A stretch of 64,000 nucleotides of DNA, taken from NCBI RefSeq assembly GCF_052065755.1, contig NZ_JBQHTK010000004.1, positions 1 to 64,000 on the forward strand, in the 5' to 3' direction. Positions 9,111 through 17,237 of this stretch are shown here, in pieces (the stretch's first letter is position 1; the number at the start of each line of letters is the position of its first letter). Origin of the DNA: Allocoprococcus sp004560705. GTDB taxonomy: Bacteria; Bacillota; Clostridia; Lachnospirales; Lachnospiraceae. The notes beneath the pieces were generated by a model. The model did not search any database. It saw nothing but the letters and a program-made list of their open reading frames with translations, and was not told the DNA's origin. A program made the position numbers and the translations under genes.

Positions 9111-10943
9111 ATGGGTGAATTCATTCTGAATGTAATCCACAGGCCTGAGATGGTTCCGGAGTATTCCGCTACGGTGACCGGTCATGGAAAAGAAGAAGAT
9201 ATTGGGGATAAAAAGCTTCTGACAGAATCTCTGGACATCTTCAAGACACAGCAAAGACTGGCACATGAAAATGGCCTGAAGGTCACGATCCACATGACCT
9301 ATGCATCGCTTTTCAATGATGAAGCAGTTCAGATTGCAAAAGACGATCATGAGAAATATGGAGACGAGATCGCACTCTCGCTGCTCGGACTTCCGTGTGA
9401 ACAGTTCCGAGAAAAATATAAAACAAAAGATTTCTGTATCTGGATGTTTTCAATGGAAGACAAGAAGAAGATCGTGGATGATGTCTTTGAAAAATTCCAC
9501 GAAAGATTCGGCTTCTATCCGGAATCAACAGGATCTTATTATATGGATGCGGATCTTACAAACTACATTAAGGAAGCATATCCTTCTGTAAAATGTGCGA
9601 TCGCTACCTGCTGGGAAGAAGGTCCGAAAGCATACCATACCTGTAACAATTCCTGGTACACACTGTTTGACGGTGGTCCGTGGGCGCCATGGATTCCTTC
9701 CAAACAGAACACACATGCACCGGCGGCCAATGAGGCGGAGGACAGTGGAATCGTTGCGATCCCGCATCTTTCCAGAGACCTTCTGGCATGCTACGACGGT
9801 AACGGATCCAACTTCGGTACACATCCGCAGAACGTGCTGCGCGGTATGATCTATGATTCCAAGACATGGGAATATCCATATCTGTATAATCTGATCGATC
9901 AGTATCGTGCACAGGAAAAGTATAACAACGGTTATGCGTATAACATGATGTTCGTCGGACCGGGCTGGATGAATAAGATGGGAAGATGGGAAGCACCGTA
10001 TAAACTGCTTCTGAAATCTTATTCCGACGGCTGCAAATATTACGGCGAGCTGAAAAAACAGGGCAAACTGATCGATATGACCATGTCCGAATTTGCCGAC
10101 TATTACCGCGAGAAGAAGACCTACACCGAACCGGAATGTGCTCTTTGGAGAGATATCCTTTATGGTTCTGACAAGCAGCTGTTCTGGTATACGGATCCAT
10201 ATATGCGCGTTGGTGTCAATATGGACCAGGGCGGAGCGATCGTGGACCTCAGACCATATGCGGCGAAACTGAAATGGGAAGTCGGCATCGGAACCAGACA
10301 TGTGCAGGATGCTTCTTATCCATTCTTGATTCAGGAAAAGTACCGTGCAGGTTACTTTACACACTATGCGGGAGAAGGAACGATCCGAAGCGCAAAGATC
10401 TGCTATCAGGGTGAAGAAGTAGACTTGTGTCTGTGCCGTACGAAAGCACATTTCTCACAGGAAGGAAATACCAGAATCCTGACACTGGATCCGGTCGATA
10501 TCGAATTCTACGATCTGACACTGAAGCTTCAGAGCAGACTGTATTTCGAAGAAGGAACCGGAACGGTACGGATCGAACGGGAGATTCTTGAAATGAGTCA
10601 TCCGGAAGCACAGGTAGAAATCAACGAATATATGGTAGCATGCTATGGAACGACCGAGTATCCGGAGGATATGAATGGAATCGTACTTCGCTGTGAAGGA
10701 GAAGAACCAAAAGAAATCATCTATGCATATAAATGCAGAGAAGAAAGCCTTGCGGATGCAGATGCGGTATCCGCAGTGATTCCTGCAATCGAGACGAAAG
10801 TATCTATGGAGGCATCAAAAGGCGGAGAAGGTTATGTTCGTGAAGGATATGCTTTTTCTCCAATGTTTACTCTTGGTTATAAGAAGAAAGTTGCAGATAA
10901 GGAGGTCTTTACAACATGGCTCAAGCTGGAAAAGGCAAATTAA
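9111..10943 (+). CDS. uncharacterised protein, possible carbohydrate-active enzyme
   Basis: A 610-residue protein I do not recognise as any named family. It has no signal peptide, so it is cytoplasmic. The first 380 residues alternate helix and strand like a (beta/alpha)-barrel of the deacetylase/GH57-like kind: segments such as LKVTIHMTYASL and YGDEIALSLLG resemble a NodB-type strand plus loop, and FYPESTGSYYMDADL and CATCWEEGPKAYH carry clustered acidic and His residues. About 400-610 is strand-rich and could be a sandwich domain. AGGAGGG precedes the ATG. It sits between a galactoside permease and GH53, and the next gene overlaps its last 28 bases, so a role in processing imported galactosides is likely; the reaction is unknown. 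Confidence 0.75.
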   Translation: MGEFILNVIHRPEMVPEYSATVTGHGKEEDIGDKKLLTESLDIFKTQQRLAHENGLKVTIHMTYASLFNDEAVQIAKDDHEKYGDEIALSLLGLPCEQFREKYKTKDFCIWMFSMEDKKKIVDDVFEKFHERFGFYPESTGSYYMDADLTNYIKEAYPSVKCAIATCWEEGPKAYHTCNNSWYTLFDGGPWAPWIPSKQNTHAPAANEAEDSGIVAIPHLSRDLLACYDGNGSNFGTHPQNVLRGMIYDSKTWEYPYLYNLIDQYRAQEKYNNGYAYNMMFVGPGWMNKMGRWEAPYKLLLKSYSDGCKYYGELKKQGKLIDMTMSEFADYYREKKTYTEPECALWRDILYGSDKQLFWYTDPYMRVGVNMDQGGAIVDLRPYAAKLKWEVGIGTRHVQDASYPFLIQEKYRAGYFTHYAGEGTIRSAKICYQGEEVDLCLCRTKAHFSQEGNTRILTLDPVDIEFYDLTLKLQSRLYFEEGTGTVRIEREILEMSHPEAQVEINEYMVACYGTTEYPEDMNGIVLRCEGEEPKEIIYAYKCREESLADADAVSAVIPAIETKVSMEASKGGEGYVREGYAFSPMFTLGYKKKVADKEVFTTWLKLEKAN

Positions 10944-11134
10944 ATTACAGATGTCCGTCTTGTTTCATGAGAGATCTGGATATTGATATGTTCTACGATA
11001 AAGAGAAGGACGAATATTACTGTCTGCGGTGCCAGTTTACCGGAACAGAAGAAGAGGTTCTCGCAGGAAATGAGATGGTCAGAACCAAATATAAAGCAAT
11101 GCATAAAAGATTTACGAAATATGATTTCGATTAG
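10916..11134 (+). CDS. small zinc-ribbon protein
   Basis: A 72-residue protein with two CxxC knuckles (C13/C16 and C36/C39) separated by about 20 mostly acidic residues, the geometry of a zinc ribbon, then a basic helical tail. It starts inside the end of the 610-residue gene (28-base overlap) with its own AAGGAGG, and GH53 follows after 32 bases. Its place in a sugar operon suggests an accessory to the unknown enzyme, or a regulatory RNA- or DNA-binding role. No family name can be given. Confidence 0.8.
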   Translation: MAQAGKGKLNYRCPSCFMRDLDIDMFYDKEKDEYYCLRCQFTGTEEEVLAGNEMVRTKYKAMHKRFTKYDFD

Positions 11135-11166
11135 TCATCTGCTGACATAAGGAGGAAAGCTTTATT

Positions 11167-12177
11167 ATGAAGAAAATGGTCTATGGAGTGGATCTCGGCT
11201 GGGCATCACAGTTGGAATCCATGGGATACCGATGGCTGAATGAAAACGGAGAAGAAACCGATATTCTTGCAGCCTCAAAAGAACTGGGAGTCAATGCCGT
11301 GCGCTTACGCGTATTTGTGAACCCGCCGGAATCGGCATACTGGCAGAAAAGAGAAAATGAAACCTGTATGCTGGGATTCTGTGATGCAAAAAACACGCTT
11401 GATATGGCAAAGCGCGTAAAAGCTCAGGGCATGAAGCTCATGATCGATTTCCACTACAGCGACCATTTCGCAGATCCGGAAATTCAGGATCCGCCGAAGG
11501 CGTGGGAACACGATACAGACGAACAGCTCATCGAACGCGTTGCAGCACATACGAGAGAAGTACTTTCCTTATTTAAAGAGAGTGGCGTGTATCCGGAATG
11601 GGTCGAAGTCGGCAATGAGATCAACAATGGAATCATGTGGCCCCACGGAAACCTGAAAAAGGCCCCGGAACAACTGGTACGTTTCCTGAACGCAGGATAT
11701 GATGCTGTAAAAGAAGTATGTCCGGACAGCCAGGTTGTCACACATCTTGCCGCTGTCGTCGAAGAAGAACAATGCGTTCCCTTCCTGGATAATTTCTTCG
11801 CTCAAAACGGGAAGACCGATATCCTGGGATTTTCCTACTATCCTTACTGGCAAAAAATAGAAAGCAGCAAGGAAAAACTCGCAGGATGGCTGAAAATGTA
11901 TTCTGAGAAATACCACAAACCGGTTCTGATCGCCGAAGTCGGCGGTCCGGATCAGGATGAAGAAGAAAGTTACAAAATTGTGAAAGATGCCATCGAAGCG
12001 ATGAAGGAGATGGAAGACCAGGAGGAGTTATGCATCTTCTACTGGGAACCGGAAGCGACATCTGCGATCCTGCCGGATCACTATCCTCTGAGCGCAGCAA
12101 AGCTTGTCGGGGATAAGAAGCTGAAATATAATAAAGCATTGACGGCCTGTCGGGATGATAAGCAGGCGGCTGAATGA
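11167..12177 (+). CDS. arabinogalactan endo-beta-1,4-galactanase, GH53
   Basis: A 336-residue GH53 enzyme. E151 in VGNEINNG is the acid/base and E257 in LIAEVGGP the nucleophile; VRLRVF and DFHYSDHFADP are typical GH53 barrel segments. GH53 enzymes cut beta-1,4-galactan, and most are secreted; this one begins directly with the first barrel strand and has no signal peptide, so it should act in the cytoplasm on imported oligosaccharides. AAGGAGG precedes the ATG. It is the last gene of the transport operon, and a long palindrome begins at its stop codon. Together with lacZ the pathway would end in galactose. Confidence 0.92.
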   Translation: MKKMVYGVDLGWASQLESMGYRWLNENGEETDILAASKELGVNAVRLRVFVNPPESAYWQKRENETCMLGFCDAKNTLDMAKRVKAQGMKLMIDFHYSDHFADPEIQDPPKAWEHDTDEQLIERVAAHTREVLSLFKESGVYPEWVEVGNEINNGIMWPHGNLKKAPEQLVRFLNAGYDAVKEVCPDSQVVTHLAAVVEEEQCVPFLDNFFAQNGKTDILGFSYYPYWQKIESSKEKLAGWLKMYSEKYHKPVLIAEVGGPDQDEEESYKIVKDAIEAMKEMEDQEELCIFYWEPEATSAILPDHYPLSAAKLVGDKKLKYNKALTACRDDKQAAE

Positions 12178-12239
12178 GAGACAGGGGGACAGGTTCCGTG
12201 ACTCACTTGTGAGCCACGGAACCTGTCCCTCTGTCTCTC
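12176..12239. repeat. 64-base near-perfect palindrome (REP-like)
   Basis: Two arms of about 31 bases (12176-12206 and 12209-12239) with one or two mismatches flank a two-base loop. The core reads GGGACAGGTTCCGTG on one arm and its complement on the other. It starts at the GH53 stop codon. There is no T run behind it, so it is not an ordinary terminator; it looks like a dispersed palindromic repeat that may also block or stabilise the operon's mRNA end. Confidence 0.75.
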
Positions 12240-12391
12240 CCTCTTCCCCCAGTCATTTCCAATGAATAAAGGATAGAAACGCTTCATATACTTAGATTAT
12301 AGGGTTTCCTAACTTGATGAAGCAGGGAGATTGTGATATGACTTAAGGAGTTAAGATGAGGTGCAGTAGCAAATTGCTGGAGGTTGTTCTT

Positions 12392-13124
12392 ATGGCAAAA
12401 GCGAAAAGATTGGAAGATATTATAAATGTATTTAATCCTCTTCCTTTAGGAAAGAATACGTTTGATGAATTGTATGTGGATACCTATGAGGCGAGAGGAA
12501 CAAATGCAATTGAGAAAATCAAATTAAATCTGTGCTATAGCAATAACCCATATATGAAGATTCTATGTTTGTTCGTTAAAGGTTAACATGATATTAACCT
12601 TCCCGATTTTTTTGCTTTATGACAGACAATTTAGTTTGATAAAATACGATTTTGACAATTATCAGCTATTGAGTATGATTAAAATCATGGGACCGGATAA
12701 ACAAATCTATCAAGAAGGAATCAATACGATTGTAGAGATCGTGAAAAAAAGAATGGAATTAGATCTAATTGAAGAAGATGCACTGACATTTATGATCGAG
12801 AAATCCGGAGGAGCACTGAGAGATCTGTTTCAGATGATTCGTGAGTCTGCATTTGAGGCATTGGTGCAAAGAAAAAACAGAATTACGGTTGAACATGCCC
12901 AGAAGGCCTATATTATGCTGAACAGTGAATATGAAAGGGCTATACGAATAGAAAGTGATTTGAAAAAGATCAAACAAATATATGAGGATCCTAAACCGAC
13001 AGAAACAGATGAAGTATTGATGGGACTTCTGCTGCGAGGTGTTGTGATTGAGTATAATGGGACGAGATGGTGTGGAATTCATCCGGCGGTAATGGATTTT
13101 CTGCGCGAAAAAGGGGAGATTTGA
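12392..13124 (+). pseudogene. AAA-type ATPase, middle deleted
   Basis: Two in-order remnants of one gene. The first (12392-12586) starts with GGAGG-ATG, reads MAKAKRLEDIINVFNPLPL, and stops after KIKLNLCYSNNPYMKIL, exactly where the Walker A loop should begin. The second (from about 12590 to 13124) begins near FPIFLLYDRQFSLIKYDF and holds the C-terminal part with the lid region (SGGALRDLFQMIRES) and a winged-helix-like tail (VVIEYNGTRWCGIHPAV). The nucleotide-binding core is missing, so no working ATPase can be made. Confidence 0.7.
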
Positions 13125-13125
13125 T

Positions 13126-13410
13126 GTGGGTGAAGAGTGGGAGAAGAATCTGGAGAAGCTACATATATATGTAAAAAATATCGATAAGGGATTCATACTT
13201 TACACAGTGAATAACCACAGTGTTTTACAAGAAGTTATTCGGAATATGCGCATTGACAAGCGGGTGCATGTTAATTCAATACGATCCGTGGAGGAAGTGG
13301 ACCGCGTGTTTCAGATTCTTCGCGGCAAAGAGGGTGAATGGAAAGGGAGTATTATTGTATTTGATATGTTTCTTTGCGTAGAGGAAGTGATGTATCAATG
13401 TTGCGATAAA
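13126..13410 (+). pseudogene. truncated partner gene, cut by an intron fragment
   Basis: A GTG start follows the preceding stop by one base, so the gene was translationally coupled to the ATPase. About 95 residues survive (KNIDKGFILYTVNN, then RSVEEVDRVFQILRGKEGEWKGSIIVFDMFL), after which the sequence changes to group II intron maturase. The family is not recognisable; context says it was a partner of the AAA ATPase. Confidence 0.6.
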
Positions 13411-14047
13411 ATCAATTTATTGAAGAGAAACTAGGTCTCAAGGTCAATGTAACCAAAAGTAAAGTAGATAAACCACAAGGACTCAAATATCTTGGATTTG
13501 GCTTCTACTACGACAAAACCGCACAGCAATACAAGGCAAAGCCACATGCAAAATCAGTTGCGAAGTTCAAGAAGAGAATGAAAGAACTCACCCGCCGTAG
13601 TTGGGGCGTTAGCAACAGTTACAAAGTGGATAAACTTAATCAGCTTATCAGAGGATGGATTAACTACTTTGAGATAGGTCGTATGAAATCGCTCTGCGCT
13701 GAACTTGACCGAAACATCAGATATCGTCTGCGCATGTGTATATGGAAACACTGGAAAACTCCACAGAATAGAGCAAAGAACCTTGTTAAACTTGGTATAC
13801 CTAAATGGGCAGCATATAGAACTGCCTATAATGGTAAAGCGATAGCAAGAGTGTGCTCTAAAACAGACATACAAAGAGCAATAAGCCCGAAAAGACTAAA
13901 GCAATTCGGACTTATCTCAATGTTAGATTACTACACCGAAAGGTGTGTTACTTGTTAAGTTGATTGAACCGCCGTGTACCGAACGGTACGCACGGTGGTG
14001 TGAGAGGTCGGAATTTCTCATCTAGGAGAAATTCCTCCTACTCGATT
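13405..14047 (+). mobile_element. 3' fragment of a group II intron
   Basis: The fragment starts inside the maturase coding region and ends after domains V and VI. Domain V is the hairpin at about 13968-14003 (GAACCGCCGTG, a tetraloop-type turn at CGAA, and CACGGTGGT), and domain VI is the AT-rich hairpin ending near CCTACTCGAT. The 5' half of the intron, with its GTGYG start and catalytic RT motifs, is absent, so it cannot splice or move alone. The exact left junction lies between 13405 and 13418. Confidence 0.8.
13418..13958 (+). pseudogene. ltrA: group II intron reverse transcriptase/maturase, C-terminal part
   Basis: About 180 residues read FIEEKLGLKVNVTKSKVD, then YLGFGFYYD, the end of the reverse-transcriptase thumb, followed by the GIIM maturase domain (INYFEIGRMKSLC, RLRMCIWKHWKTPQNRAKNL) and the usual tail with SMLDYYTERC. 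The YxDD catalytic motif and everything before it are lost. It has no start codon of its own. Confidence 0.85.
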
Positions 14048-14235
14048 TCCCGGTTCAGATTTGCGTTTTTTTATCCGCAACGCAATCTGCTTCGAGGTTT
14101 TTCGGCTGCAGAGATCCACCGGATTCTCTCTTGATCTCTGGCAAATAACTGATGTCAAACATAAATAATTATGTCTGAACACAAATTTTTCGACAAAATC
14201 TGATTTCATACATCAATATATGAGTTATCACATAA

Positions 14236-14264
14236 TTCAAAAGAAAGAGGGAATTCAGTATAAT
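14236..14264 (+). promoter_or_regulatory. promoter of the XRE regulator
   Basis: TTCAAA (14236-14241), 17 bases, TATAAT (14259-14264). Transcription from near 14271 excludes the upstream ATG at 14263 and supports the start at 14302. The stretch 14048-14235 before it holds no gene that I can see, only short A/T-rich inverted repeats. Confidence 0.5.
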
Positions 14265-14301
14265 GAATATGCAAATGGAATGGATAGGAGGTGGGGTGTC
14301 A

Positions 14302-14697
14302 ATGCTGACTACGGCTGAAATTGAGCAATGCTCATTAGATACAGCGTTAATCGGAAAGCGGATCAAGAAGGCGAGGAAAGAAAAGCGTCAAACGCAGGAA
14401 TACCTGGCTGGTCTTTGCGATTGCACACCAACCCATATCTGTAATATTGAAAATGGGAAAATCGGGATTTCTCTGGAGTTGCTGTTCAAGATCAGTGTTA
14501 TACTTGAGAAAAGTATGGATTACTTCGTGATGGATAATCCGAATGCGAACCCCGAAGTCAAAATAAATACAGAGATTGCCCCAAAATTGACACAGTGTGA
14601 TCCGCAGATGCTGGATATGGTCGTTAGCTTTTTGGATAGATTGATTTCCTACCGGGATAATTTGGGCAGGAAGCTTACGGAGACGAACAATACATAA
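14302..14697 (+). CDS. XRE-family transcriptional regulator
   Basis: A 131-residue protein. The helix-turn-helix covers about residues 16-75 (IGKRIKKARKEKRQTQEYLA, then THICNIENGKIGISLELLFKIS), and the rest is a short helical tail that may dimerise. The ATG at 14302 follows AGGAGG; earlier in-frame codons overlap the promoter. It lies 140 bases ahead of a BTAD-type regulator. Targets unknown; it may control itself and that neighbour. Confidence 0.88.
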   Translation: MLTTAEIEQCSLDTALIGKRIKKARKEKRQTQEYLAGLCDCTPTHICNIENGKIGISLELLFKISVILEKSMDYFVMDNPNANPEVKINTEIAPKLTQCDPQMLDMVVSFLDRLISYRDNLGRKLTETNNT

Positions 14698-14840
14698 CAT
14701 GGATTTATGGATTGCCGGGAAAATATACCGACAGCCATAGGATGAAAGTATCAGATTGGAAAGAGATAGACAGAGTTGTCAAGGGGGACTTGATGGCTCT
14801 GTCTTTTATATAGATTAGCAAACGAGGAGGATTGGCGGAA

Positions 14841-16214
14841 ATGGCGCTATTTAACAGATGGAAGAACACCGTTGAAAAACTGACCCACCCCGTGGTACAG
14901 GAAGAACAGAATACGGAGGTTGCGACAGAGGACGAGGCAAGTATATTTGCAAAGGCATTTCTGGAATGCCTGACAAATCTGGAACACAGATTGCATGGAA
15001 TGAAAGAACCGAAGGAGATCGGGCTGAGTGCATTAGCTGCCGCCTGTGATTTTTATGACGCAGACTGGTGCGGAGTGCTGGATGTGGATGTAAAGCTGAA
15101 GCTGTGGATGCCGTTCTGGTGGTTTGACAGGAAAACCGGCGGTATGAGCGCAACCAAAATTGACGAAATCGGAGTTGTAGGGATATATGAAAGATGGATG
15201 GATGCGCTGGAAAATAACCATCCGATCATCATTGATTGTGCTGAGAATATCAGGAATGAGAACCCCGGCGAATATAATCTTTTCTCCCAGCACAATACGG
15301 AAACCCTTCTGGCAGTGCCTTACAATAAAAAGGAGAAAGGCTTCCTGATGGTACGCAATCCAAAGCGGTATCTCCACCGTCCGGAATTGCTGCAGATACT
15401 TTCGTATGCGTTGGTTTCGGAGGTCAATGAACAGAAGCTGTTAGACCGGATGAAGATGAGCGTTGCGCCGAAGATGATACAGACGGATAACGAAGTCATC
15501 ATCAACCTGTTTGGCGGTTTGGAGATATATACTTCCAAAGGTAAGCTGACCGAAGCGGAGTTTAAATCCCCGCTGTGCTGCAAAGTCCTTCTGCTTTTGA
15601 TGATAAACCGGAACAGAGGTGTGTCTGCCAGAGAGCTTTCCGAGCAACTCTGGCCGGATAAGGAATATGACAATCCTACCGGGAACATCCGCACATTGCT
15701 GTATCGCTTCCGGTCTGCATTTCGGCTTATCTCCGATACCGATCTGATTGTTACAACGCCGAATGGGTACAGGATCAATACCAACCTGAAGATCGAAACC
15801 GATTTTGAGAGGTTTGAGCAAGGCTATCATATGGCGAAGAAGATGCAGGGTAAGCAGGAGAAAATAGATACGCTGAAAGAAATCGTGAAATTGTACCGTG
15901 GGAAGATGTTTCTGACGGGAAGTGCAGAACATTGGCAGATTGCGTATATCTCCAAGTTTCACCTGATGTATCTGGCGGCAATCGAAATGCTGATGGAGCT
16001 GCTGTATGAAAAGCAGGCTTATGGTGTCATGCACGAATACGCAACCAGGGCCATCTCGGTAGAACCGGATAATCCGTCCATCATCTACTGGCTGATCGTT
16101 GCGCTGAGAAAATATGGTGCCGCAGATATGGCAAAGGAACATCTGGAGTCTGCGAAGATCAGGCTGCTGGCAGAAGAATATCAGGAACTGGAAGGCAGAT
16201 TGATGGCTGTGTAA
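14841..16214 (+). CDS. BTAD-domain (SARP-like) transcriptional regulator
   Basis: A 457-residue protein in three parts. Residues about 25-195 look like a GAF-type sensor (DFYDADWCGVLDVD, TETLLAVPYNKKEKGFLMV). Residues about 215-300 form a winged helix of the OmpR kind (NLFGGLEIYTSKG, VSARELSEQLWPD, NIRTLLYRFRSAF), and about 310-457 is the helical-repeat bacterial transcriptional activation domain. AGGAGG lies ten bases before the ATG at 14841; a TTG nine bases earlier is less likely. No ligand or target can be named, and no metabolic genes follow directly. Confidence 0.85.
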   Translation: MALFNRWKNTVEKLTHPVVQEEQNTEVATEDEASIFAKAFLECLTNLEHRLHGMKEPKEIGLSALAAACDFYDADWCGVLDVDVKLKLWMPFWWFDRKTGGMSATKIDEIGVVGIYERWMDALENNHPIIIDCAENIRNENPGEYNLFSQHNTETLLAVPYNKKEKGFLMVRNPKRYLHRPELLQILSYALVSEVNEQKLLDRMKMSVAPKMIQTDNEVIINLFGGLEIYTSKGKLTEAEFKSPLCCKVLLLLMINRNRGVSARELSEQLWPDKEYDNPTGNIRTLLYRFRSAFRLISDTDLIVTTPNGYRINTNLKIETDFERFEQGYHMAKKMQGKQEKIDTLKEIVKLYRGKMFLTGSAEHWQIAYISKFHLMYLAAIEMLMELLYEKQAYGVMHEYATRAISVEPDNPSIIYWLIVALRKYGAADMAKEHLESAKIRLLAEEYQELEGRLMAV

Positions 16215-16370
16215 CTCTTTATGTCATTTTTATATGGATGTTACGGGTCATATCACCCCTTATAACACCCCTGGTAAGTATAATTGGACTTACTTTCGTA
16301 GGAACAAAAATACTTATCGGGGGGTTTCTGTTTTCTGCGGAAGAAAAACAGAAATGGAGGATGATGTACA

Positions 16371-16607
16371 ATGGTGTATGCAAATAGTCTGGAGATTCGC
16401 ACAGATGACAACCGGCTGATCTGTAGGGCAAGGCTGATTGAAGGGGATATTCTTTTGACTCTGAAATCTGCTGGGAAAGAGGTTCATGTTCCCTATACAG
16501 ATATTCCAAGGCTGGTAGCTAAGGCGAGGGAACGGGCAAAGGGTCACAAACAAAAGTTTCAGGCGGAGATAACAACGAAGCGTATGTTATCCCCAAGGAT
16601 TCAATAA
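16371..16607 (+). CDS. small protein of unknown function
   Basis: A 78-residue protein beginning MVYANSLEIRTDDNRLICRA, probably four or five beta-strands followed by a basic helix (KARERAKGHKQK). GGAGG stands ten bases before the ATG, and a hairpin-forming stretch (16324-16354, TTTCTGTTT with AAACAGAAA) lies just upstream. It follows the BTAD regulator by about 150 bases without a clear promoter. I do not recognise the family. Confidence 0.6.
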   Translation: MVYANSLEIRTDDNRLICRARLIEGDILLTLKSAGKEVHVPYTDIPRLVAKARERAKGHKQKFQAEITTKRMLSPRIQ

Positions 16608-16646
16608 TCATCTGCTGATGAGCAGTACCACTGCGGTGAGTGTGTG

Positions 16647-16707
16647 CCGGGGCGGATATGGTAGTTACGGATTTATTCTGTGCTGCTGTGTCTGCTCCGG
16701 CTTTTTT
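16647..16707 (+). terminator. weak terminator-like structure
   Basis: GCCGGGGC near 16646 can pair with GCTCCGGC (16694-16701), followed by TTTTTT, but the loop of about 40 bases is long. It may end the transcript of the small gene before it. The rest of 16608-16812 shows no convincing gene. Confidence 0.3.
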
Positions 16708-16812
16708 GTTTCCGGGAAACAGGCTCTTTGCAGGCAGAACCTAAAATCAGAAAATTTGAAATTACAAAAATAATATCTACACTCCGAGTTGCAATAGGAG
16801 CAAAGGATACGC

Positions 16813-16938
16813 ATGAGCCACCTGACTTGTGGAGCTTGCAAATACATATTTGTATCAGGCAAAGATTTGATACAATGTCCGGACTGCGGGAAAACGGAGA
16901 ACGGAACTCACAAAACCACTTGGTGCTGCCCGCGTTGA
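16813..16938 (+). CDS. 41-residue zinc-ribbon-like protein
   Basis: A very short reading frame with AAAGGA five bases before its ATG. It has two CxxC knuckles (C6/C9 and C22/C25) separated by 12 residues, ending with CCPR. The knuckle spacing and ribosome site support a real gene or the surviving end of one. Function unknown. Confidence 0.5.
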   Translation: MSHLTCGACKYIFVSGKDLIQCPDCGKTENGTHKTTWCCPR

Positions 16939-17009
16939 AAAATGGGTGAGACAGTATGCAACGGATGAGCGCAGCATGATTTAAGCCTGTGTTTTTTAGA
17001 GAATGATAA

Positions 17010-17038
17010 TTGAAAACAGTTATTGTCTATGCTAAGAT
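17010..17038 (+). promoter_or_regulatory. possible promoter of the broken Rpn nuclease
   Basis: TTGAAA (17010-17015), 17 bases, TAAGAT (17033-17038). The only gene downstream is the nuclease relic at 17238. Nothing else is seen in 16939-17237. Confidence 0.35.
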
Positions 17039-17237
17039 AATAACAAAGCATGCGAATTTCATAAAGGATTATCTTTGCGGTATTACCGCTGTCTATGGAC
17101 TCAGTTCCGTCTACTTCTTTTCTTAAAATCCTGCTTGAAACTACCATAATTAATATGCAGGATCTCATATTGAAGAAGAGACAATTTCCGGAAGTGATAT
17201 GTTTTCCTGTAAGACAATTGCAGAAGGAGGAAAACAT

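Noticed and set aside
9525..10451. 308-codon open frame on the minus strand
   Set aside because: It is antisense inside the 610-residue gene, has no promoter or ribosome site, and is Arg/His/Cys-rich like shadow frames.
12176..12239. ordinary Rho-independent terminator
   Set aside because: The stem is far longer than usual and is not followed by a T run, so it is listed as a palindromic repeat.
16618..16773. 51-codon Cys-rich frame (contains LCCCVCSG)
   Set aside because: No ribosome site before its ATG, and the Cys run comes from a GCTGCTGTG repeat in a terminator-like region.
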